Shown here: positions 23,278 through 34,443 of the stretch, piece by piece
Position numbering within the stretch: the first letter of the stretch is position 1
Layout of the letters: the number at the start of each line of letters is the position of its first letter
Origin: Takashimella koratensis
Taxonomy: Eukaryota > Basidiomycota > Tremellomycetes > Trichosporonales > Tetragoniomycetaceae
Assembly: GCA_003116875.1 (NCBI GenBank)
Contig: BCKT01000011.1
Span: 186,001-250,000, forward strand
Reading direction: 5' to 3'
DNA: 64,000 nt
The notes under the pieces: generated by a model
What the model was told of the DNA's origin: nothing
What the model saw: only the letters and a program-made list of their open reading frames with translations
The model's database searches: none
Program-made: the position numbers and the translations under genes

Positions 23278-26140
23278 TCACATCACAACACACTCCGTCT
23301 CTGCCTCTTTACGCGTCGGGCGAGCCGCTTTGCCCTTTACGTTTCGATTACTGTTCAGTTCCGCGAGTCGCTGCATTGCGCGTTTATTTCCTTGGCCTGA
23401 GAAAAGGAAAGAATGGTGAATCAGTGTTCGTCCCTTATTCAACTCCACCGGCGTCTCAGAGATGGAAGATTGATGTGAAGAGACCAGTGAGGGGTTTCTC
23501 AGCGCAAGTAGGACAACTCACTAGCTGCGCGCATATACCACTTCTTGGCAGTTTCAAGATCTTGTTTGATCCCGATCCCAATCTCGGTATAATCTGAATC
23601 ATATTAGCCACCGCATGATTCCTTGTACCATTGTTGACTAAGATGAAATGAAGGGCAAAGGAAAGCCCCACTCACATCCTACGGCGTATTCGGCCTTGGC
23701 GAGACCTTTGTTGGCTGCTTTGCGACCCCAGAGGTACGCCTCTGTATCGGATTGCTTCAAGACTCCCTCTGTGAACCATATTAATATCATCCAGACAGCC
23801 CTCCTTCCCGCTCATGGGACCGAACCAAGACTCACCGCTTCCGGTCAAATACCATCCACTGAGCGCCAGTTCCGCCTCTGCGTCCCCCTTCTCCGCTGCG
23901 CGTGTATACCACGCGATACTCCTCCTCGGATCAATGGGACAACCCAGAGTCCCAAACTCATGACAACTGCCCAACTTGAACTGAGCTGGTGCGTACCCCA
24001 ACTGCGCGGCCTGGGTGAAGTAGTCCCTTGCCACGTTTGCATCGGGGGCCACGACGTTGGATGCGTTGGCCGTTGGTCGTTCGTGGAGAAGTGCGAGCTC
24101 GTGTAGAGCGTGCGGGTTATCTTCGTCTGCTTGAGCTGCGGCTCGTCGGAGCCAAACGATCGCTTCACGGGGGTTCGCAGGCTGGCCTAGGAGCCCACCG
24201 AGGAGGATCATACCCAGTTTATACATGGCGGCGGTATCCCCCAACGCGGCTGCTTTGCGATAAAACAGGGTGGCTCGGTGATGGTCTCTCTTCGTACCTG
24301 CGCCAAGCTCGTTGCATACGGCGGCACGGTACGTCGCAGCTGCGTGGTTGAGCTTGCTCGCCATCATGTAGAGGTAGTACGCTTTGTCGTGGTCGACTTG
24401 GAGACCGAGTTGACCCGTTCCGTACAAGTTGGCGAGGAAGAACTGAGCATCCGCATAGGGTTCTTTCCCCTCGGCTAGTTTCTTGATATTTCGCAGACTC
24501 TCCTGAAGCAGTGCGTCGCGGTACCGCCTGCCCAAGCGCGGGTCCGTGTGCCCAATCTCGTCCCCGAGCTTCTTGGCCGCCTCGATTAGGTACTTGGAGA
24601 AAGCAAACTGCGCTTCCGGGTCGGGATCATGCTTCATTCGGTTCCGGTAGTCGTCGACAAACTCTTTCGTGTAAGGTGGTTTGTTTACGTCGATCGCGGC
24701 AGCTGTACCCCGCCGGCGAGTGGAGGATGCGCCGACGGATTCGGTAGGTTTTCGGGCAAGGGAAGCAGAGGAGGCAGAGTTGGACGAGAGCGCAGAGACG
24801 GACGTGTTGGTGCGTGCGAGCGTCGTCATGCTAGCTTGCCGGGACGGCGCAGCGTGTGGGAGCGTGGCCGATCCGCTAGGTGTCGAGGTGTAGGTCTGAG
24901 CACCTGGTGGGAGACCGAGAAAGTCGTTGGCGGCCGAGTAGTAAGGGTTGGAAAAGTCGGCGGGCGGCTGTTGTGGAGGGTACGGATTGCCTGATTGGTT
25001 TGGGTTCCACGCCGAGGGTGGTAATGGTTGAGGTTGGGGCTGACCACCTGCGCCGTAATTGTAACCGCCGTACGCGCCCATCCCGGAGTCGAGAGAGTAC
25101 ACAGACGCCGCGGCATCGCCGTCCCCCGTCGCTGGGTACCCGCCGGTCACCGCGCGCTGGCGAGGAGGCTGTCCGGGCCCTCCAGGCCGCGCGTACTGGC
25201 TTGGGTAGTTTGCCGGGATTGTATGTTGTCGCTGGACGGGGTTGGGCGGGGAAGGGCTGGCCGCTGTGAGTCGGAGTGAGCCCATGTCGAGTTCGTTGGG
25301 GTCTGAGATGGGCCGCCGAGACCCTCCAGCACCTGGTGCACCGCCGTGCAAGGAGCCGCCGGAGAGGCGGTGTGGGTGGGGAGAGCTGGCTACGCCGCTG
25401 CCGCCGTATAGATCGGGCTGGTACCCGTGCCCACCGCCCGGATGGCCGTAGTCGACTGGCGCGTAAGGCGCGTGCTCAAGGCTCGGAGTCCGGCTGTGCC
25501 CGGTGTACCCCTGTTGGTGCGGGACAGAGGGAGCCGATGCGACCTGCGACGGCTGTATGGGTTGGGGAGAGTGCGAGAGCGCGCCGAGAGAGGACTCGGA
25601 CGCCATCAAGGCAGAGTAGGAAGGTAATGGGGGGTCGTCCGGGTGCGGCTCGGCGCTCAGTTGGGATGATGATGGAGGTTCTAAAGGGGGAATAGGCGCA
25701 GGTGGATGGGAAGGGAGAAAGGAAAGGTGAGCAGCGTGAAGGGTAGAGATGAAGAAAGAGTAGGTATATGTCAGCTGGATGTTGACGTTGGGGTGGCGCG
25801 GACAGAGCCGTCGACATGACGACCAGAGTGTGTTGAGCTGACCACCACTCGCAGCACGCGCGTTTCTCCTCGCCCCAACCTCCTCTCTGCTACAAACACG
25901 ACAGACCCTCTCCCATGCCGCCTTCCGGCCCCAGTTCTGCTCCACATCCTCAACAAGCCAAGACAGCACGAGCCAAGCCGAGGCATCACTCCATCACTCA
26001 CCTCGATCTCTCAGACTCTGTCCACGCGACGTGCCCATGACCAGTCCGTCATCCTCGCTATTCGCGGAAGTATACGAGTCATAAGTCTGCGCGCGACGGG
26101 GGTACCCTGGGCCCGGGTGGGGGTCTGAACGGTCGCCCAT
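23278..26140 (-). CDS. Skt5/Chs4-family chitin synthase regulator with SEL1 repeats and CAAX box
   Basis: Activator of a chitin synthase, acting at the cell cortex and septum. Exons (minus) 26140-26002, 25680-23836, 23768-23676, 23593-23522 and 23396-23278 sum to 755 residues with exact frame. The N-terminal 300 or so residues are Pro/Gly/Ser-rich and disordered (SYTSANSEDD early on). Then comes the family block KPPYTKEFVDDYRNRMKH with DPEAQFAFSKYLIEAAKK, followed by a series of SEL1-type helical repeats (AQFFLANLYGTGQLG, AAMYKLGMILLGG, AQFKLGSCHEFGTLG, AEYAVGYYTEIGIG). The protein ends in CVVM, a prenylation motif as in yeast Skt5. The long second exon stays open into intron 1, which can mislead gene callers; the ATG at 26140 is preferred because the splice joins in phase. 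Several paralogs (CSR1-3) exist in Cryptococcus; which one this matches is not known. Confidence 0.92.
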
Positions 26141-26344
26141 GTCGGGCGGGTGGCGAGGGGGGGCAGGTGGGCTGGAGGCGCCGAGGCGAAGGGAAGGGCG
26201 GGCGGGCGGGGCACGCAACGGAATGCAAGAGGAGAATCGGGGTGAGGGAGGGGAGTGATGCGCGCGCGGAGAGGGGTGAATACGGGTGAAGGGGGTCAGG
26301 AAGCGGAGGGTGAGGGTTGGTGTGAGTGAGGGTCAGTGACGGAG

Positions 26345-26400
26345 AGGGTGGTCGTGGTGGTGGTGGTGGTGGTGGTGGTGATGGTTGAGGTTGAGGTTGA
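26345..26400 (+). repeat. GTG/GTT microsatellite upstream of the Skt5-like gene
   Basis: A run of gtggtggtg units that degrades to gttgaggttgag, lying 200-260 bases upstream of the Skt5-like start codon. On the sense strand of that gene it is CAC/CCA-rich, as in many fungal leaders. Confidence 0.8.
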
Positions 26401-26917
26401 AGTGATGTTTGGATGCATGGTGGTGATTCAATTGCACTGGTACTCTGACCCTGCCCTGCCTGCCCCGGGCCGCCATCGCCTAAAGCGTACACGCAACCGC
26501 CTCTGCTCTCTCTTGGACAGCGTCAGCTCTACACTCCCTCTGACCACTTCTGCTAGTCACCTCCTCCTCACTCTTGCTCTCTCTTGTATGCATCCATCCC
26601 ACCTCTGCGTCTGTGGTGATCGCCCATTGCGCAGTGACTTTGCCTGGTCCAGTTTCGGACTCACCCCGAGGGGCTGCCAATATCACGTGACTTCACGTTG
26701 GACAATGTTGAAATCGACTCATCCGTCTTCTGTTTTTGTCTTTGTCTTTGCTTTTTTCTGCATCCACCATCACCATCACCATCGCCGAGCACACCGAGAG
26801 CAGCGAGCATAGCATATACAACTGTGTTAGCAAGGCCACAGCGAATAAAAGGCAGAGTGCATAAACCAGGTCGCATCTTATTGCCCATTCGTCAAAGAGG
26901 AACCCTCATCCCTAACC

Positions 26918-29059
26918 ATGTCTCTCGTGAGTCCTCCCTCCTCCCCGCTCAAGCCTCCTTCCCCTCCTGGCCTCTTGATCAGCCCTCCCACTAACCTTCC
27001 CTCAGACCCCCAAACCCTCTCTCGAAGAGGTCACCCGACTCATCTCCTCGGGAACCTTCTCCTCCTCCACCCTCTCCCCCGCGCACGCTAGCTACCCACC
27101 GACCTTTGCCCACCCTCCTACTCACGAAGCGATCAAAGCGCACACCGAGGCTCAGGCAGCACTCCGACCCAACCTTGTCCCGGTTTACATCGAGATCCCT
27201 GCAGACCTTCTCACTCCAGTCGCTGCGTACCTCAAGATCAGCCAGAAGAGCCGGCACAGCTTTTTGTTGGAGAGCGTGACGGGTGGAGAGAGCTTGGCAA
27301 GATATAGCTTTGTCGGTGCAGGTAGGTTTGGCTGGTTCTTGATACAGATGAGAGTTGGAAAGACGGAGGATTGAGAGCTGGAGTGACCCAAGGTCACTAG
27401 GGGAGACCACAGAAGACTCACATGGGAGTGCGAGAAAGAGGAAGAGAGAGATGACGCAGCGTAACACCAGCCCGGACCCACGCTGACAAAGCTTACAGAC
27501 CCGCTCAAGACAGTTAGGACAGGCGAGGGCTTTGACGTCTCAGGTGACCCTCTTCTGGCATTGGAGAAGGAGCTCGAGCCATACCGATATGTCAAGCTCC
27601 CGGAGGTCCCCACATTTACCGGTACGTGATGTCTGCCGCTCCTTGATCCTCAACCGCATTCCTTCTTTGCTTTACCTTGCAGTTCGCGCTTTGTCCACCC
27701 CCTTCATCTCCTTCCTTGCTCACTCTTCTTCCTCATGTAGGCGGCGCGGTCGGCTTCATCACCTACGATGCGATCACCCATTTTGAGCCCGTCACGACCC
27801 CCGCCCAGCCGCTCGCCAACCCACTCCCTGGTCTTCCCGAGGCCTTCTTCATGCTCACTTCTACCTTGATCATCTTCGACCACATTTTCCAATCGATCAA
27901 GATCGTCTCTCACGTTCACCTCCCCGACGGGACCGACGCCTCCACTTTGCCGTCTCTCTATGCCGACGCCGTTTCCCGTGTCGAGTCAATCCGAGCCCTC
28001 CTCGAGTCGCCTGAAGTGCCCCTCCCGCCGCAGGGCGCTATCCAGCTCGGTCACGAAGCAGTCAGTAATGTCGGGAAAGCCGGATACGAGGCCTTTGTTA
28101 CCAAGCTCAAGGAACACATCGTCAAGGGCGATATCATTCAGGCCGTCCCGTCACAGCGACTGAAACGACCCACGTCCCTCCACCCGTTCAACCTCTACAG
28201 ACACCTGCGACGCGTTAACCCAAGCCCGTACATGTTCTTCCTCGATTGCGGGGACGTCCAGCTTGTTGGTGCTTCCCCAGAGACGCTGTGCAAAGTCCAC
28301 GAACGCAAGGTCTACAACCACGCGATCGCAGGTACTGTCCGTAGAGGAAAGACCGAGGAGGGTGAGTAAGGGTGATTGAATCATGCAGGTGACAGCTGCT
28401 CGAAGCTGCACGATGATAGCTGACACCGTGTAGAGGACGCGGCTCTCGGTCGAGAGCTCCAAGCATCTGAAAAAGACCGCGCGGAACACATCATGCTCGT
28501 CGACTTGGCCCGCAACGACGTCAACCGCGTCTGCAAGCCTGAGACCGTCAAGGTGGATGACCTCATGCGAGTTGAGAAGTTCAGCCATGTCATTCACTTG
28601 ACCTCTCAGATCAGCGGGACTTTGCGAGACGACCAATCTCGATTCGACGCCTTCCGCTCCATCTTCCCTGCCGGGACTGTCTCCGGCGCTCCCAAAGTGA
28701 AAGCTATCCAACTCGTCTCAGGTCTCGAGAAGGAACGAAGAGGTGTCTACGCTGGTGCAGTCGGTCGATTCGATTTTGATCGAAATGAGCTGGATACTTG
28801 TATCGCGATCCGCACGATGACATTTAAAGATGGGAATGTTTATCTCCAGGCTGGAGGTGGGATCGTGTTTGATTCAGTCGAGGAGGACGAGTATGTCGAG
28901 ACGCTTAACAAGCTGGGAGCAAATGTTCGGTGCATCGATGAGGCTGAGAGTGAGTTAATGGGTCTCGAGTCCTTACTTTCAAAGAAGAGAATGTCGCTGA
29001 TTGTTTCTCTTCCCCTTTGATCAGAGTACTACGCTCGGATTCAAGGACAGACAGTATGA
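26918..29059 (+). CDS. TRP2: Anthranilate synthase component I
   Basis: Converts chorismate to anthranilate, the first step of tryptophan synthesis, with the TRP3 amidotransferase as partner. Six exons (26918-26926, 27006-27321, 27499-27621, 27741-28361, 28434-28949, 29025-29059) give 539 residues in exact frame. The N-terminal domain carries [19 protein letters not shown], where LLES is the element bound by feedback-inhibiting tryptophan. The chorismate-binding domain shows [40 protein letters not shown] and [20 protein letters not shown], all intact, and DTCIAIRTM and [10 protein letters not shown] near the end. The first exon has only three codons (MSL), easily missed by automated prediction. 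Product is very secure. No neighbouring trp gene is in the window. Confidence 0.97.
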
Positions 29060-29502
29060 TGACCTCCACGGCATGGGTCTGAGGTTGGTCAAAGACTTTG
29101 GTTCAACACTGTTCATAGAAACAATAGTTTTTGTCTCAGACTACGCTGAGGACGACATGGAATGCTGCTCTCTTCCTTGAGTGAATACATGGCAACAACA
29201 TGTGACAAGAATTATAAAGCGACGATATCATTGAGCTCAAACGTAAAGAGACATCGCAGGCGACATGATACCAATAAACACCACAAAAGCAAGCGCGAGC
29301 GATAGGGTACAACAGCATCTATTAAGGCAGAACAACACAGAATACACAACGACTGCAACAACACACAGCGACACGCAACAACACACAACAACGCTCAGAA
29401 GCACTCAGCAGCACTCAGCAGCACTCACAGCAACAACAACACCAACAACACCCCACAAGGCGGTGAACGCAGAGACAAACCAAGAAAAGCTACCGTGTGA
29501 GA
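29060..29502. other. Convergent intergenic region with ACAACAACAC microsatellite
   Basis: 443 bases between the 3' ends of TRP2 and the 29503-30891 gene. From about 29320 to 29450 it is an imperfect array of caa, cac and agcactc units (agcactcagc is repeated three times at about 29399-29426). No gene is supported. Confidence 0.75.
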
Positions 29503-30891
29503 TCAAGCTCTTGCGCTGCGCCTGAAGAAGCCGCCGACGACAGTCTTGGCGCGCGGTGCTTTGGTGGTAGGTACGAACGGCTCTGGAACCTTTCTCGCGT
29601 CCCAGCACGGCAGTGACTCGTCGAGTGGGCGGGCGTCATACTTGACAGGCTTCCACTCAGGGGCCTGCTCCATCAAGTAGTCGAGGGAGTTTGGGACTAC
29701 CGGACTCTGCGATACCACCTCATCTTCTTCTGCTTCTGCCTCCTCCCCCTCCCCCTCCCCCTCCCCCTCTTCCTCCTCCTCCTCCACCACGTCCTCATCC
29801 TCCTCCTGGTCCTCGTCGTCCTCCGCATTCGCGTCCTCGACATTCACGACCCTCTCCCCATCCCAGGTCTTCAACTCGTCGTTCGCTACTGCCCAGTTGT
29901 CCGAAACGAGTCCCTCCTTGAGGTACTTGCGGACCTTTACCTCGACGTTGAACGCGAGCGCACGGCGAGGGGAGGAAGGGATCGAGCCAGTAGACGCGGC
30001 GGCCGGTGCGGAGGACGCCGGTGGAGAAGAGGTGCCGGACAAGACGGGCGAGTCTGAGTCAGACGAGGGGCTCGGCACGGGTGTCGAGGGAGCGGGATCG
30101 TGGGTCGATATGGTGGAGAGCTTGGTGGTGAGGAGATGGGCGAATCGACCAATGATGGTGGTGGTCGGTTTGATCGAGATGTGTTCATTCTCGTTCTGAT
30201 TGATCGAGTGGACAATGATAAAATGATCGTCAATACTACTCTGATCAAGAATTTGTGTTTCACCGCTTACCTTTGCCACAGTCTCCTTCTCGTTGGCCAG
30301 ACGCTCCGCCTCAACCTTCCTCTTGTAGTCGGCCCTACCCTCTGCCTCGATCCACTCGTGCTGGAGGACCAACGGGTTTATCACCTCGACCGCCCTGATC
30401 CTCTTCTCAATAATGACCTTGTCCAAGTCGAGCTTGCGCTCAACGAGGATGGTGGTCCGGAGCTTACCACCTGACCCATCTTCCTTGTCCACCCACTTGC
30501 TAGCGGAGTGGAACAAGACTTCGCCGATGGTCGGACGCTCATCATCAGCGTCGAGACCACGGTGAATGTACCCCATACGCTCGACCATCTCGGGCGTTCG
30601 GGTGCGCAAATAGCGTTGCGGCTTGTCCCCGAAGCTCACTTTCCTCACTGGAGGAAAGACCGAGTCGGCGTCCACGTCAAGGGACGAGATAGCGTCCAAC
30701 CAGTTCTCTTCCTCGGTGGACGAGTCCGAGTCAGAGTCCGAGTCGTTCTCGCAGTCCGGGAGGTTTTCGTCCCGGAAGCGAGACTCGTCGTCGACGTGGG
30801 GCTCGTAGAGACCGATAGAGAACAGATCGTCCTCACTAACGGTCGGGATGGACTCGAAGGCGGTGAGCTGGTCGGCAATGAGGTAAGACAT
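29503..30891 (-). CDS. Unrecognised acidic protein
   Basis: Open frame of 462 residues from an ATG at 30891. I do not recognise the family. The N-terminal half has an acidic Ser/Asp patch (about residues 48-62), then an ordered-looking segment, FGDKPQRYLRTRTPEMVERM, GEVLFHSASKWVDKEDG and LRTTILVERKLDLDK, followed by a charged helix (HEWIEAEGRADYKRKVEAERLANEKE). The second half is Ser/Pro-rich, has a long Glu/Asp run (about residues 365-395) and ends with a basic tail (KAPRAKTVVGGFFRRSARA). A candidate intron at 30196-30270 (75 bases, GTAAGC...CAG) lies in frame without a stop; if spliced, the protein loses 25 residues. Nuclear or cytosolic; no membrane segment. Confidence 0.72.
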   Translation of the reverse strand: MSYLIADQLTAFESIPTVSEDDLFSIGLYEPHVDDESRFRDENLPDCENDSDSDSDSSTEEENWLDAISSLDVDADSVFPPVRKVSFGDKPQRYLRTRTPEMVERMGYIHRGLDADDERPTIGEVLFHSASKWVDKEDGSGGKLRTTILVERKLDLDKVIIEKRIRAVEVINPLVLQHEWIEAEGRADYKRKVEAERLANEKETVAKVSGETQILDQSSIDDHFIIVHSINQNENEHISIKPTTTIIGRFAHLLTTKLSTISTHDPAPSTPVPSPSSDSDSPVLSGTSSPPASSAPAAASTGSIPSSPRRALAFNVEVKVRKYLKEGLVSDNWAVANDELKTWDGERVVNVEDANAEDDEDQEEDEDVVEEEEEEGEGEGEGEEAEAEEDEVVSQSPVVPNSLDYLMEQAPEWKPVKYDARPLDESLPCWDARKVPEPFVPTTKAPRAKTVVGGFFRRSARA

Positions 30892-31760
30892 GGCAGTAGA
30901 TGTATGTGGGTGGGCTGGGCCGGGCTGGGCGGGGTGGGTTGGGTCTGGCTAGGGATTGCCGGGAATAGGATAGGGTAGGGTAGGGGTAGACAGAGCTGGG
31001 ATAGGCTGATGAAGGGTGGTGTTGGAGATTAGATCGAGATAGGTTTGGTTGTGGATATCTCGGGGTAGGTGGGGGAGGACGGGGTGATATGAGGTCGGGA
31101 TGTGTTGGGTGGAGAGGGTGGTGGTGGGTCTGGCACAGTTGCTTCAGGCTCTTGGGTGGATAGAGAGGAAGGGGGGAAGACGGGGTGCGTTGCCACTGAG
31201 GAGGGGTATGGATGTGGTTTGTGGGTGGGGTACAGGAAATGTAGCTAAGTGTGTTTTAGTAGCTGCTACACGCGTACAAAGCGAGATACGTGATACGTGT
31301 GTCCAGAATGAGTTAGAGAGTGAAAGACGAAGAGAGATGAGAGAGGTGAAGACGAGTTGGGGGTTATATATCCCATCCTCGGCGAGGTAGTAGGTGAGCG
31401 AGCGGTGGGCAAAGCGAGACGACGTTAAGGTTTGGAGAAATACAGAGTTCGCGGTGCCACTTTCCACTCTCTGCCCCATTCTTCACCATAGAAGGTCAGT
31501 CTTGAATCCTCTCTCTACGACGGATGCATACGATTCATTCTCCTCTTCCTTGCTCCTTTTCACTCCTTGTTCCTCTTCTTTCTCCTCCAGCTCTCCGCTC
31601 CTCCCTTGGTCTCCTCCTTGCCCCGTTCGCTTGCTTCCTTTTTCTTCGTGATCCTTCTCCTACTTTCTTTCCTCTACTCACTCCAAACCTTGAGGTAACC
31701 GGAAACAATTTAAGCTCCACAAGCCAAACCCTCTTGCTCTATCGAGACTTGCATATCTAA

Positions 31761-31850
31761 GGTGCACACGCAAGCGGTCAAACTCATTCTGCCAGCTCTC
31801 CTTCGATGCTCGCGTCCTGGCCTTGCGTCCACACCTTACCTACTCCATCC
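31761..31850 (+). repeat. Intergenic direct repeat, copy 1 of 3
   Basis: Begins ggtgcacacgcaagcggtca and continues with aactcattctgccagctc, then ccacacctta about 67 bases in. Matches the copies at 31867 and 32319 in order and spacing. Confidence 0.7.
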
Positions 31851-31866
31851 CACCGTCAACAGCTGG

Positions 31867-31985
31867 GGTGTACACGCAAGCGGGTCAAACTCATTCTGGC
31901 AGCTCCCCTTCGCTCCTCTCTTCCTGCCGCTGCGCCACACCTTCTTCCTTATCAGCAAGCCGAGAGGTTTCGAAATAAGCTCGGA
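31867..31985 (+). repeat. Intergenic direct repeat, copy 2 of 3
   Basis: Begins ggtgtacacgcaagcgggtc. The 16-mer gccacaccttcttcct sits 67 bases in and recurs exactly in copy 3 at offset 68. After it comes cttatcagcaagccgag with gtttcgaa, matched in copy 3 by cttacggctaagatgcc with gtttcgaa. Confidence 0.75.
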
Positions 31986-32318
31986 AAGCAAAAACGGCTC
32001 CCTTCTTCAAGCCCTCACGTCCAGATGTACCTATCACGAGGAGAAGCGAGAGATCGAGGAAGAGGTCTCATCGAGGAAGAGGCCTCCGAACAGGCTTGAG
32101 CTTGCCTCGTCTAGTGCAGTCAGACTTTGGGTGGTGGGAAGAAGACGGTGCACCGGACGCAACTCTATTTTGGCTCTCAAATGCCGGAAAGAGGTGGAAG
32201 GGTGTGGAAAGAGAGACGGACGAGGGAACAGGAGAGAAACGGAGGGTGACAGACTAAGTTCACATTCGTAACCCTAGGCGACATACTTACAAGGAAGAAG
32301 GGGGTGACTAATCGTTTG

Positions 32319-32440
32319 GGTGTACAGAACCCGGATGTAAACTTATTCTGACACCTCACCCTACCCTCTCGCCTTGGTTTCCGTACGCCACACCTTCTTC
32401 CTCTTACGGCTAAGATGCCAAACTTTGTTTCGAACTCGTT
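32319..32440 (+). repeat. Intergenic direct repeat, copy 3 of 3
   Basis: Begins ggtgtacagaacccggatgt, then aacttattctgacacctc and the exact 16-mer gccacaccttcttcct at 32387. Lies about 320 bases upstream of the 32756 start codon. Confidence 0.7.
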
Positions 32441-32755
32441 GACATCTAAAGTTTGTCGTCTTCACCTTGTACCGCCTACGTCAGCTGCTTGCCTCTCACC
32501 TCCAACCTGACCCTCGTGACCCTCGACCTCTTCCAGAAGCGATATAATACCCATTCCATCTCGCCGCTCTTCATCTCTTCTTCACTCTCTCACCATCTAC
32601 CAACTTTCTCCTCACTTCCTTCCCATCTCACATCACACTTCTTGACCTCAGTCAATCCACTCCAACACACACTTCACCACCACCCTAGCTACCACACGCT
32701 TTGTCGTATCCCCACCTCCATAACCCAAAGTTCCAAACCCCCAAATCACCTCACC

Positions 32756-34030
32756 ATGTCTCCTCCAGTGATGCCGTCTTCTGAACTCCTCGACCTCCTC
32801 GAGGAGTATGAGTACGATTCCTCCTTCCCATCCAACCAAGATTATTCTCTCCCCACCCGGACCCCGGGCTTCATTCTTCTTCGCCACGCGCACGTTCCTC
32901 GTTCTGTGCGTCGTGACTTGTCTTCTCTGGCTTCCGCATTGCGCGAGATGGTCTCTTCCACTGCCGGCCCTAGGCTCTCCACCACCGCCGCTACCCAAGT
33001 CTCGGCTGAAGACCCATTTTTTGACGCGCATCTGCGTCCCGAGATATTTGAACGCTCAATCCTGGTAGAAGACCCGGAAAACCCAAAGTTTCCGCCGCTG
33101 GCTAGCATCGCCAAACAGTGGTACCGTACCCACTTGAAACAGCTCGCACCCACTGGGGCCAAGGTTGCGGCGTCGGCGTCGACATTGGCGGAGACGGTCT
33201 GGGACCTCTCTGGGCTTCAAGGGAGGGAGAGAGGCTCCACCGCGTCGTTTGAGCCGCTCCTCACTCCGAATGGGGACAAGTCTTCTTCCCCGTTCACCCC
33301 GCCCACTCCGTCCACTCCTTCGATGCCCTCGTTGAAGATGTCAACCTCTTCGTCGGCTGCTTCATCCCCGCTTCCCACTCCCTCGCCTCAGGGTAGTTAC
33401 ATCCTTTTTGCCGCCCACGAAGAGAATCACAAGGCAGGCGGGTCGACCCTAGAAGAAGAAACCCCTCTTGAGTGGGACGGGTTCCAGTTCGACCCTGACT
33501 GTCCCGAGCTCGACTCGAACACTTGGCCGCTCTTCTTCAACAAGCTCAAGCTCGACGTCAACGGTCCTCAGATCAACGTTGACTGTCCTATCTTCAACGC
33601 CAAATGGCCCAAACTCGACGACATTGCCCATGAACCCGAGTTCAGGCCGTACGATTGGGAAGACTATGACCTTCCTGAAGCTTTCCTCAACGCAGAAGGT
33701 CCGAAACTCGACGACATTATTCATGAACACGAGTTCAAGCGTTACGATTGGGAAGACTATGACCTTCCTGAAGACCTCGAAGCTCACCGTCAGGCGGAAA
33801 CCCGAAGCCGTGGTGTTGAAGAAGAAGGAGAAGTCGGAGACGATCGCAGCGACTACACACTGTCGGTGTTCACCGAGCGTTTCCTTGAGCCAAACTGGGT
33901 GGACGAAACCACAGCTCCCAAGCCGCTGCCGTCGCTCCCACCATTTGCCCCCCGCTCGCGACTCGACCGCGTCAAGTCCAAAGTCGCCCGTGTGATCCAC
34001 GCCAAGGCCCGTCAGAACTTCCTCAAGTGA
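32756..34030 (+). CDS. Unrecognised protein with internal tandem repeat
   Basis: Single exon, 424 residues. The ATG at 32756 (ctcaccATGtct) is chosen over the open sequence upstream, which is low-complexity Ser/Thr/His. Family not recognised. Residues 1-135 look folded (SSELLDLLEEYEYD, GFILLRHAHVPRSVRRDLSS, IFERSILVEDPENPKFPP). A Ser/Pro/Thr-rich linker follows (about 165-220). A repeat region is next: PKLDDIAHEPEFRPYDWEDY and PKLDDIIHEHEFKRYDWEDY, each ending DLPE, about 33 residues apart, with a weaker earlier copy around KLKLDVNGP. The C-terminus is basic (RSRLDRVKSKVARVIHAKAR). The repeat pair is nearly identical at DNA level (gattgggaagactatgacct twice), so it is recent. No membrane segment or signal peptide. 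Confidence 0.72.
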   Translation: MSPPVMPSSELLDLLEEYEYDSSFPSNQDYSLPTRTPGFILLRHAHVPRSVRRDLSSLASALREMVSSTAGPRLSTTAATQVSAEDPFFDAHLRPEIFERSILVEDPENPKFPPLASIAKQWYRTHLKQLAPTGAKVAASASTLAETVWDLSGLQGRERGSTASFEPLLTPNGDKSSSPFTPPTPSTPSMPSLKMSTSSSAASSPLPTPSPQGSYILFAAHEENHKAGGSTLEEETPLEWDGFQFDPDCPELDSNTWPLFFNKLKLDVNGPQINVDCPIFNAKWPKLDDIAHEPEFRPYDWEDYDLPEAFLNAEGPKLDDIIHEHEFKRYDWEDYDLPEDLEAHRQAETRSRGVEEEGEVGDDRSDYTLSVFTERFLEPNWVDETTAPKPLPSLPPFAPRSRLDRVKSKVARVIHAKARQNFLK

Positions 34031-34443
34031 TGCGCTACTCTACTCGGCGTACCGTGGCTTCTAGTGTCGTCGGCTCTCTTTCTCGTTATTGCTTCATTTT
34101 GATGCTTCTTCTTGGTGTGTTCTCTGCTTCGTCTTTTTTCTTCATCAAAAGCCAAAAATAAATAAAAAAAATATAAAAAAAGACCAAAAAAATCAATTAA
34201 GAACGTCTATATTGACTCACTTCCTCGTACAATGCGCTCAAAGATGACATGATACCGAGCTTATGTTAATGCATATAGGCTGAGTTAAGAAAAGAGGGAG
34301 GTCAAAGGGTAGTCTCATGCCTTTCCGCCCCTTTCCAGCCACTCTTATTCAGGATTACTTCCTTCCAAACCGCAAATCACGACCATACTGTACGCTATCG
34401 TATCAGCATGTACAGTATATATGTGCCTGAGCAATCCGGTGGA
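34031..34443. other. Intergenic: 3' flank with A-rich stretch
   Basis: A run of A-rich sequence (aaataaataaaaaaaa and similar) at about 34153-34200 follows the 32756-34030 gene and may serve 3'-end formation. No gene is supported. Confidence 0.5.

Larger units (their letters stand above)
30892..32755. other. Divergent intergenic region, 1.86 kb
   Basis: Shared upstream region of the divergent 29503-30891 and 32756-34030 genes. The left part (30900-31140) is G-rich with ggtggg and gggtaggg words. The middle is pyrimidine-rich. The right part carries the three-copy repeat. Open frames here lack start, splice and homology support. Confidence 0.5.

Noticed and set aside
22923..23400. Open frames through the poly-C tract giving poly-Pro or poly-Gly proteins
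   Set aside because: Homopolymer artefact in the region between two convergent genes.
25681..25969. Upstream extension of the Skt5-like open frame (start at 25969)
   Set aside because: This stretch is intron 1; splicing 26140-26002 to 25680 gives the better N-terminus and exact phase.
31394..32271. Several open frames in the 30892-32755 intergenic region
   Set aside because: Compositionally biased, no family features, and they overlap the three-copy repeat.
32453..32755. N-terminal extension of the 32756 gene
   Set aside because: Open but starts at TTG, is Ser/Thr/His-rich and looks like leader sequence; the ATG at 32756 has normal context.
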